5,656 nt of DNA from contig JADGAW010000154.1 of the NCBI GenBank assembly GCA_015231815.1, forward strand, positions 1 to 5,656. The letters run 5' to 3'. The DNA comes from Nitrospinota bacterium (lineage in GTDB: Bacteria > Nitrospinota_A > JADGAW01). This document shows positions 1-5,304 of the stretch, piece after piece; within the stretch, counting starts at the first letter, position 1; every line of letters starts with the position of its first letter. The notes beneath the pieces are model-generated. The model was not told the DNA's origin and searched no databases. It saw nothing but the letters and a program-made list of their open reading frames with translations. The position numbers and the translations under genes were made by a program.

Positions 1-1568
1 AGAAAGCAATTATTTCTCTCTATAAGACAGACTTTAATAATCCGCCTTTATTGAACTTTAAAGACCTTGATTCATATTGTAATCAATATGCACTTGATTT
101 TAAACGGCAAGGTATTCAAAAAGGCACTAAAACTATTGTGATGATAAAGCCGGGGATTGACTTCATTGCAGTAACATTTGCTCTTTTTAAATTAGGAGCG
201 GTTCCGGTTTTAATTGACCCGGGAATGGGTACAAAAAATATGGTTCTTTGTATTGCAGAGGTTGAACCGGAAGCTTTTATCGGAATTCCTCTTGCTCATC
301 TTTTTAAAGCAATGTATCGTAAACCCTTTAAAACTATTAAAACTTCCATAACAATTAAGGGGTTTAATAAACAACCAACCATCAGCCGAGAATCTCATTT
401 TAAGGAGGAGGAAACAACAGAGGATGAGATGGCAGCAATACTCTTTACCAGCGGTTCAACAGGAGTTCCCAAAGGGGTTGTTTATACCCACGCTATATTT
501 AGAGAGCAGGTTAAGGTTATTCAGGAAACTTACATGATTGAGGCAGGGGAAATTGATTTGGCTGCTTTTCCTCTCTTTGCTCTTTTTGGTTTTGCAATGG
601 GTATGACAGTAATTATCCCAGACATGGATCCATCAAAACCTGCTCAGGTAGAGCCGGAAAAGTTTGTAAATGCTCTTATGAAGTTTAATGTTACCGGCTC
701 CTTTGGTTCTCCGGCGATTTGGCGAAGAGTTGTTCCTTACTGTAATGACAAAAAAATTAAGTTGAACTCAATAAAACGGGTTTTGATTGCCGGAGCTCCT
801 GTACCGGGTGAATTACTTAAAAAGTTTCGTGAAATTCTTCCTGAAACTTCTGAAACCTATACTCCTTATGGTTGTACAGAAGCCTTGCCTGTTTCTTCCA
901 TTTCCGGTAATGAAGTTTGCAGGGAAACTCTCGAAAAAACAAAAAAAGGAGAGGGTATTTGTGTTGGGTTTCCTTTAAAGGGAGTGGAAATAAAAATAAT
1001 AAAAATTGTTGATAAAGCAATTGAAACGATTAAGGAGGTTGAGTTCCTTGAGCAAGGTACCATTGGAGAGATTATGGTAAAAGGTGGTGTTGTAACTCCC
1101 CGGTATTACAATCGAGATGCTTCAACTCAACTGGCAAAGATAAAGGAGGGTGATACTGTCTGGCATAGAATAGGGGATGTAGGTTATTTTGATTCCAAAA
1201 AAAGACTTTGGTTTGTCGGAAGAAAAAATCATCGGGTAGAAATAAGCCCTGAAATTACCTTGTTTTCCATTCAGGTTGAAGCGTTGTTTAATAATCACCC
1301 AGATGTTTTTCGCTCGGCACTTGTAGGCGTTGGAGCAATCCCTAACCAAACTCCGGTCATGATTATTGAGCCAGTCAAAAAGGGGTTTATGTCAGCAAAG
1401 GAGAAGAAAAAAATTGTTAAGGAACTTAGGATACTTCTCAACAGTTCCTCCCGGAACTTTGAAATTAAGCATATTCTTTTTTATTCATCATTTCCGGTGG
1501 ATGTTCGCCATAACGCCAAGATCAACCGGGAACAGCTTGCGATTTGGGCAGAAAAAAAGGTGGGATGA
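1..1568 (+). CDS. oleC: OleC-type beta-lactone synthetase (acyl-AMP ligase superfamily), 5' partial
   Basis: This is an ANL-superfamily adenylating enzyme of the OleC family. OleC uses ATP to close 2-alkyl-3-hydroxyalkanoic acids to cis-beta-lactones in long-chain olefin biosynthesis; OleB then removes CO2. The reading frame is open from base 3 to the TGA at 1566-1568, about 521 codons. The TTG at 51 is internal: the residues before it (ending NNPPLL) run straight into FKDLDSYCNQYA, a conserved early block of the fold, so roughly 30 residues lie outside the window. Visible motifs are the P-loop TSGSTGVPKG (447-476), the FPLFALF and IIPDMDPSKPAQ blocks around 567-647, YGCTEALP (867-890), IGDVGYFD (1170-1193) followed by GRKNHRV, and the C-terminal DVRHNAKINRE with the likely catalytic Lys at 1518-1520. 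FPLFALF, PDMDP and RHNAKI separate OleC from ordinary acyl-CoA ligases. No oleA, oleB or oleD is visible, and the next gene belongs to another module. Confidence 0.88.
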   Translation, partial: KAIISLYKTDFNNPPLLNFKDLDSYCNQYALDFKRQGIQKGTKTIVMIKPGIDFIAVTFALFKLGAVPVLIDPGMGTKNMVLCIAEVEPEAFIGIPLAHLFKAMYRKPFKTIKTSITIKGFNKQPTISRESHFKEEETTEDEMAAILFTSGSTGVPKGVVYTHAIFREQVKVIQETYMIEAGEIDLAAFPLFALFGFAMGMTVIIPDMDPSKPAQVEPEKFVNALMKFNVTGSFGSPAIWRRVVPYCNDKKIKLNSIKRVLIAGAPVPGELLKKFREILPETSETYTPYGCTEALPVSSISGNEVCRETLEKTKKGEGICVGFPLKGVEIKIIKIVDKAIETIKEVEFLEQGTIGEIMVKGGVVTPRYYNRDASTQLAKIKEGDTVWHRIGDVGYFDSKKRLWFVGRKNHRVEISPEITLFSIQVEALFNNHPDVFRSALVGVGAIPNQTPVMIIEPVKKGFMSAKEKKKIVKELRILLNSSSRNFEIKHILFYSSFPVDVRHNAKINREQLAIWAEKKVG

Positions 1569-1576
1569 GACTGCCT

Positions 1577-1586
1577 TCGATATCGA
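1577..1586. repeat. 10-bp perfect palindrome just after oleC
   Basis: TCGATATCGA is a perfect palindrome nine bases after the oleC stop codon. It could be the base of a small hairpin or a protein-binding site. No T-tract follows, so it does not look like an intrinsic terminator, and a 10-bp palindrome may occur by chance. Confidence 0.3.
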
Positions 1587-1620
1587 GATTAATGTAAATT
1601 GTTTGGTTATTTGAATAAAG

Positions 1621-1685
1621 TTTCTCATAATCTAATTTTTTAGGAGTTTTTTGTTTATTTTGTTTGAATATGAGAAAAAATCTCA
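1621..1685. repeat. Nested inverted repeats upstream of the defence promoter, possible operator
   Basis: TTTCTCATA (1621-1629) is the exact reverse complement of TATGAGAAA (1669-1677), with 39 bases between. The right arm also pairs locally with the bases just after it: TGAGA (1671-1675) with TCTCA (1681-1685), five bases apart. The right arm can therefore form either a long-range or a short hairpin. It ends seven bases before the -35 hexamer at 1692. The position suits a regulator-binding site for the downstream pair, but the arms are AT-rich and short, so chance is not excluded. Confidence 0.35.
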
Positions 1686-1691
1686 AATATA

Positions 1692-1719
1692 TTGACTTTA
1701 TATGAAGTATTGATATAAT
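1692..1719 (+). promoter_or_regulatory. Strong sigma70-type promoter of the ATPase-rloB operon
   Basis: The -35 box TTGACT (1692-1697) and -10 box TATAAT (1714-1719) are separated by 16 bp. A TG one base upstream of the -10 box (1711-1712) makes it an extended -10. Five of six -35 bases and all six -10 bases match consensus. The transcript would start near 1726, giving a leader of about 40 nt before the ATPase ATG at 1766. The pair is therefore likely transcribed independently of oleC. Confidence 0.75.
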
Positions 1720-1753
1720 CCTCAAACCAAATGACAAAACTAAAAACACAAAA

Positions 1754-1759
1754 AAGGGA
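1754..1759 (+). promoter_or_regulatory. Ribosome binding site of the ATPase gene
   Basis: AAGGGA lies six bases before the ATG at 1766 in otherwise A-rich DNA. It supports that ATG as the start, as does the protein beginning MLIEFTVGNFLSF, the expected first beta-strand of this ATPase class. Confidence 0.6.
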
Positions 1760-1765
1760 AAACTC

Positions 1766-3043
1766 ATGCTGATTGAATTCACTGTAGGGAATTTTTTGTC
1801 CTTTAAGGAACCTGTTACTTTGAGTATGGTTGCTACAGCGTTGAAAGACTTAGGGGGGGGGAACACTTTCCCGGCAACAAACAAACTGTCATTATTGAAA
1901 AGCGCAGTGGTTTATGGAGCAAACGCAAGCGGGAAAAGTAATCTCTTCAATGCAATGTCTTTTATGCGATATTTTGTAAGAACATCTTCCACGGAAATGC
2001 AGGTTGATGAAGAAATTGATGTGGACAGTTTTTTGCTGAATACTGAAACTGAGGAAAAGCCATCCTCTTTTGAGATTATTTTCCTCCATGAAGGAATTAG
2101 GTACCGATATGGTTTTAAAGTTGACCGGAAGAAAGTTCATGAGGAATGGCTGTTTTCTTTGGAAACGACCAAGGAAGCTGAACTCTTTGGTCGAATTGGG
2201 AACTCTATTGCAGTGGGTGGCAAATTTAAAGAAGGAAAAAAGCTTGAGGATAAAACTCGTGAGAATGTCCTTTTCTTATCTGTGGTTGCTCAGTTCAATG
2301 GTGAGACTTCGAAGAAGATACTTCAATGGTTTTCCTCTTCCATGGGTATTGTCTCAGGTTTAAGTGACCATCTCTATGGCTCTTTTACCTTGGATAAACT
2401 TGAGGACAATAATTTCAAGAAAAAACTCCTTGAACTTTTGAAGGTTGCGGATGTGGGTATTGATGAAATCAAACATGAGGTTGTTGAGGCTAGCGATGAG
2501 ATCCTGCCTAAAGATATGCCGAAAAAGTTGAGGAACCGTTTGTTAAAAGATAAAGCCAAGATGATCGAGGTTGTATGCTTGCATAAGAAATACAATGAAC
2601 AAAATAAGCCTGTTGCATCAATTGGGTTTGAACTGGAAGAGTGCGAATCCCAAGGGACAAAAAAACTGTTTTTCTTGAGCGGACTTCTTTTTGAGGCTTT
2701 GAAAGAAGGAAGGGTATTGATAATTGACGAATTTGACAGTCGGTTTCACCCTTTGTTGTCAAGAAAAATTGTCGAACTCTTTCATTCAGAAGAAACAAAC
2801 CCGAGAAATGCTCAGTTACTTATCGCTACTCATGACACAAGCCTAATGACAAAGGAACGGTACCGCCGGGATCAGATTTGGTTTGTGGAAAAAAGCCAAT
2901 ACGGAGCCAGTGATCTTTTTGCCTTATCTGATTACAAGATGAATGTCAGGAATGACGCATCATTTTCCAAAGATTATATGTTGGGGAAATATGGTGCCAT
3001 CCCAAGTCTTGGGGATTTTAAGGAACTCTTTGGGGAGAGGTAA
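1766..3043 (+). CDS. RloA/AbiLi-like AAA (ABC/SMC-type) ATPase of a two-gene defence module
   Basis: This 425-residue ATPase of the AAA_15/AAA_21 kind is related to RloA of Campylobacter restriction loci and to AbiLi of lactococcal abortive infection. The N-terminus MLIEFTVGNFLSFKEPVTL is the usual first strand. Walker A is GANASGKS (residues 51-58). A signature-like ESQGTKKLFF follows near 294-303. Walker B is VLIIDEFD with Asp321 and Glu322, and the switch His is His356 in IATHD. The tail RRDQIWFVEKSQYGASDLFALSDYK, then DASFSKDYMLGKYGAIPSLGDF, is characteristic of this subfamily. All catalytic motifs look intact. Residues 30-32 are encoded by nine consecutive G, where a slip would abolish the protein. 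The stop codon overlaps the rloB start by one base, implying coupled translation. The protein likely senses phage or DNA structure and controls RloB; that role is inferred from the family. Confidence 0.87.
   Translation: MLIEFTVGNFLSFKEPVTLSMVATALKDLGGGNTFPATNKLSLLKSAVVYGANASGKSNLFNAMSFMRYFVRTSSTEMQVDEEIDVDSFLLNTETEEKPSSFEIIFLHEGIRYRYGFKVDRKKVHEEWLFSLETTKEAELFGRIGNSIAVGGKFKEGKKLEDKTRENVLFLSVVAQFNGETSKKILQWFSSSMGIVSGLSDHLYGSFTLDKLEDNNFKKKLLELLKVADVGIDEIKHEVVEASDEILPKDMPKKLRNRLLKDKAKMIEVVCLHKKYNEQNKPVASIGFELEECESQGTKKLFFLSGLLFEALKEGRVLIIDEFDSRFHPLLSRKIVELFHSEETNPRNAQLLIATHDTSLMTKERYRRDQIWFVEKSQYGASDLFALSDYKMNVRNDASFSKDYMLGKYGAIPSLGDFKELFGER
1853..1861 (+). repeat. Poly-G tract (G9) inside the ATPase gene, candidate phase-variation tract
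   Basis: Nine consecutive G encode Gly30-Gly32 of the ATPase, upstream of Walker A. The nine-G form read here keeps the gene in frame. Removing one G leads to TGA at 1896-1898. Adding one G leads to TAA at 1939-1941, inside the Walker A coding region. Such tracts are classic slipped-strand contingency repeats. The tract is seen directly; variability is inferred. Confidence 0.65.
3033..3040 (+). promoter_or_regulatory. Ribosome binding site of rloB inside the ATPase gene end
   Basis: GGGAGAGG directly precedes the TAATG stop/start overlap, with GGAG ending five bases before the rloB ATG. This good Shine-Dalgarno lies inside the last ATPase codons. It supports the ATG at 3043 and points to translational coupling with a fixed stoichiometry of the two proteins. 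Confidence 0.65.
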
Positions 3044-3681
3044 TGGGAACCGATGACCTTCACTGGAAAAGAAAGCGAAGAAATGATTTAAGGAGGAAAA
3101 CAGGCTGGCGAGGAAAGCCTCTCCAGCGGTTCCTGGTTGTTTGTGAAGGGAAAAGGACAGAGCCAGAGTATTTTTCAGCATTTCCGCTGAACTCCCAGCT
3201 ATTAAAGGTTAAGGTTCATGGAACGGGCAGAAACACCCTGAGTCTCGTTGAGGAAACCCTGAAATTAAAGAAGGTCGCAGAGATGTCCGGGGAAGGATTT
3301 GATCAGGTTTGGTGTGTTTTTGATAATGACAGCTTTACAAAACAGAAAGTAAACAGTGCTTTTGAACTTGCCCGCCAAAATAAGGTTGAGGTAGCTTTCT
3401 CACATGAAGCCTTTGAGCTTTGGTATCTTCTTCATTTCGACTACTTTGATATGGCTTTGTCAAGGTCACAGTACAAGAAAATGCTCACTGAACGCCTTGG
3501 TTTTCCTTACAAGAAAAATGATGAGGGAATGTATGAAGTTTTGCTTGACAGACAAAAAGTCGCAATAAAGAATTCCATACGACTTCTTGAAACCCACCAT
3601 GGAAAGCTTCCTTGCGATCGGACACCTTCCACAACGGTTCACAAGTTGGTGATTGAGCTCAATAAGTCCCTTAAAAGTTGA
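3043..3681 (+). CDS. rloB: RloB-family protein (AbiLii-like probable effector)
   Basis: This 212-residue protein is of RloB family size. A very basic N-terminus (HWKRKRRNDLRRK, residues 7-19) precedes the core. LVVCEGKRTEPEYF (31-44) has Glu35 in the family's hallmark CEGxxTEPxYF motif. GTGRNTLSLVEE follows at 60-71, then VWCVFDNDSF with Asp94 and Asp96, then FSHEAFELWYLLHFDYF (119-135), the FELWLLLHF hallmark. TPSTTVHKLVIEL ends the fold. The spacing of an EG motif and a DxD after beta-strands resembles a Toprim nuclease centre; this is inference from motifs. It is translated from a site overlapping the ATPase stop and has no promoter of its own. RloB partners with RloA-type ATPases, as AbiLii does with AbiLi, so it is the likely effector of this module. 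Its molecular target cannot be read from the sequence. Confidence 0.87.
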   Translation: MGTDDLHWKRKRRNDLRRKTGWRGKPLQRFLVVCEGKRTEPEYFSAFPLNSQLLKVKVHGTGRNTLSLVEETLKLKKVAEMSGEGFDQVWCVFDNDSFTKQKVNSAFELARQNKVEVAFSHEAFELWYLLHFDYFDMALSRSQYKKMLTERLGFPYKKNDEGMYEVLLDRQKVAIKNSIRLLETHHGKLPCDRTPSTTVHKLVIELNKSLKS

Positions 3682-3714
3682 TTTTTCTTTAAGTAGAAAT
3701 ACAGTTAGGTGGTC

Positions 3715-3780
3715 ATGAGTCTGGTTGGGTAAGGCTGGTTATTGGGAAATTACGTCTAACCATGACTCATCACCATGAGT
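3715..3780. repeat. Imperfect inverted repeat between the convergent rloB and murD-like genes
   Basis: ATGAGTCTGGTT (3715-3726) pairs with AACCATGACTCAT (3758-3770) with one bulged base and about 31 bases between. The right arm can instead pair with ATGAGT at 3775-3780 across a four-base CACC loop (ACTCAT at 3765-3770). The structure spans the intergenic gap and the last codons of the minus-strand gene. It could slow convergent transcription, but no T-tract follows on either strand, so I do not call it an intrinsic terminator. I see no other candidate terminator in the 57 bases between the genes. Confidence 0.4.
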
Positions 3781-5205
3781 TACCAAGCGGGTATAACGGG
3801 AAAAAAAGTAGGCGCAGGCTGGAGAGAGCAGAACAATATCTTCAGGTTTTCCTGATGTATCAGCATAGATTACTGCATCGTCAAGACATTCCTTCAAAAT
3901 TATGGTTTCTTTTGAGGCATTTTCTTTGTGCAACTCTCTAAGTATTTTATCGGTGCCAGTACCAGGAAGCAGAATTACTTTCGTTCGTCCTCTTTCAACA
4001 ATATATTGAGCGAGCTTTGAGTAATCAAGTCCTTTGTCCTCACCCCCGAGAATAAGAAAGATATCTTTTTCCTCAAAGGTGCTCATTGCAGCAATAGTTG
4101 CTTCTGGAACGGTACTGTTGAGGTCGTTGTAGTAATGAATTCCCCTGATGGTTTTAACAAATTGGTTTCGATACCTCAGTCCTTTATGAGCTTTTAAGGT
4201 TTCTACGATTGTTGCTACTGGAATTTCCTCATGGTATGAAGCAAGAATAGCTGTCATTGCGTTACTGAGGTTATGACTTCCCTTTAATGAGAGTTCATCC
4301 TTATTGATGATTTCTGTAACCCTTCCCTTGATATTAAGACATATGATATTGTCCTTAAGGTACGCCCCTTCAATTTTTTCTTTCTCGAGGTCATGGTGCA
4401 AAGAATAATAAAGCTTTTTTGCTGGGGTAAGTTTTGCAAATCCCAGAATTACGGAATCATCGAGGTTAATGATTGCAAGATCATTTGGTTTTTGAAAATG
4501 TATCAGGTTTTGTTTTACTGCATAGTAGTTTTCTATGCTTCCATGGTCATCAAAATGATCAGGAGTGAGATTGGTGTAAACAGCAATGTTGGGAGAAGAG
4601 CTTACCGACATAAGTTGGCGGTTGCTCATTTCAAGAATGAGATATTCATCTTCTTTCATCAGATGGAGCTTATCAAGCACTTGTCTGTTAAGACGGTCGT
4701 TCCCGGCAAAATACGATGTGAAATTCGATGCACTATACATATCGCTTATAAGTTTAGCGGTACTTGATTTTCCGTTTGTTCCTGTGATTCCAATGATTTT
4801 ACAGGGGCTTAACTCAAGGTAAAGATTGGTCATATTTATAAAGGGAATTTTTCCCTGTAACCCCTTCATTTTGTCGTTTGAGGAATATTTGTACCATGCC
4901 TGAGAAACGAAAATAAGGTCGGCATTTTCAATGCCCTCTAAATAATTTTCTTGGAAATAGGTTTTGTAAGGAAGGTTTTTTAGTTTTTCATATTTAGTTT
5001 TTAACTCATCAGTGCCAAGTTCCTTATGGGTTTCCTGAAATGATGTAAAAAGGTTTTCTTCGGATTGTGAATCGTGGAGAGTTAGATTCTTAAAGCCAGA
5101 CATAATCAGAAATTCGAGAATCGCCGAACCTTCCGCACTGGAAAAACCAGCTATATGAATGTTTTTATTGTTATTCTCTTCTATGAACTGTTTAAGTTTT
5201 GTCAT
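3739..5205 (-). CDS. murD: MurD-like Mur ligase (UDP-MurNAc-L-alanine:D-glutamate ligase family)
   Basis: This 488-residue ATP-dependent Mur ligase is slightly longer than typical MurD (about 440-460). MurD adds D-glutamate to UDP-MurNAc-L-Ala in the cytoplasm. An N-terminal Rossmann-like domain (from NIHIAGFSSAEGS, residue 15) precedes the P-loop GITGTNGKSST (139-149). Kept by alignment to the E. coli enzyme are Glu192, His217 in NLTPDHFDDHG, Lys231 (the carbamylated-Lys position), GSHNLSNAMTA (309-319), Thr365 and Lys391 in LGGEDKG. PEATIAAM after YYNDLNST is MurD-like. Several positions differ: SPG becomes SQA (101-103), GNIG becomes GNDR (168-171), SSFQ becomes SNRQ, DSKAT becomes DLNST (361-365), and SPACAS becomes SPACAY (Tyr466). 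It is not in a division/wall cluster but 99 bp downstream of a WD40 gene on the same strand. No Shine-Dalgarno precedes the ATG. It may be a divergent true MurD or a paralogue with another substrate. Confidence 0.8.
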   Translation of the reverse strand: MTKLKQFIEENNNKNIHIAGFSSAEGSAILEFLIMSGFKNLTLHDSQSEENLFTSFQETHKELGTDELKTKYEKLKNLPYKTYFQENYLEGIENADLIFVSQAWYKYSSNDKMKGLQGKIPFINMTNLYLELSPCKIIGITGTNGKSSTAKLISDMYSASNFTSYFAGNDRLNRQVLDKLHLMKEDEYLILEMSNRQLMSVSSSPNIAVYTNLTPDHFDDHGSIENYYAVKQNLIHFQKPNDLAIINLDDSVILGFAKLTPAKKLYYSLHHDLEKEKIEGAYLKDNIICLNIKGRVTEIINKDELSLKGSHNLSNAMTAILASYHEEIPVATIVETLKAHKGLRYRNQFVKTIRGIHYYNDLNSTVPEATIAAMSTFEEKDIFLILGGEDKGLDYSKLAQYIVERGRTKVILLPGTGTDKILRELHKENASKETIILKECLDDAVIYADTSGKPEDIVLLSPACAYFFSRYTRLVTHGDESWLDVISQ

Positions 5206-5254
5206 TTTTCGGTAATGTTCGTCTGGTTTATTTATTTCATCTTATTTTGAAGGC

Positions 5255-5276
5255 TTTCGTTCAACGAAATTTTTTT
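5255..5276 (+). terminator. Weak hairpin plus T7 tract reading on the plus strand
   Basis: TTTCGT (5255-5260) and ACGAAA (5264-5269) form a six-pair stem around a TCA loop, followed by seven T (5270-5276). That is the form of an intrinsic terminator for plus-strand transcripts. The stem has only two G-C pairs, and both neighbouring genes lie on the minus strand, so any terminated transcript would be antisense to the Mur ligase. Read on the minus strand, after the WD40 gene, the T-tract is on the wrong side. Confidence 0.35.
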
Positions 5277-5304
5277 GCGTGCATTTTATCAAAGGAAAGG
5301 TCTT

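Noticed and set aside
51..53. TTG at 51 as the start of the OleC-like gene
   Set aside because: The frame is open to the left edge, the residues before it continue the protein, and the fold's N-terminal part would be missing. It is an internal Leu codon of a truncated gene.
1522..1884. Minus-strand 120-codon open frame spanning the intergenic region
   Set aside because: It would cross the strong plus-strand promoter and the starts of real genes; the product is low-complexity and Phe/Lys/Ile-rich with no known motif.
4393..4822. Plus-strand open frames inside the Mur ligase gene
   Set aside because: They are antisense to a well-supported gene, give no recognisable protein and lack convincing ribosome sites.
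1731..5205. ATGACAAAACT at 1731-1741 and the same 11-mer on the minus strand at the Mur ligase start (5195-5205), as inverted repeats bounding a mobile cassette
   Set aside because: The match is short, A-rich and built around a start codon (Met-Thr-Lys-Leu-Lys). No transposase or target-site duplication is seen, so coincidence is more likely.
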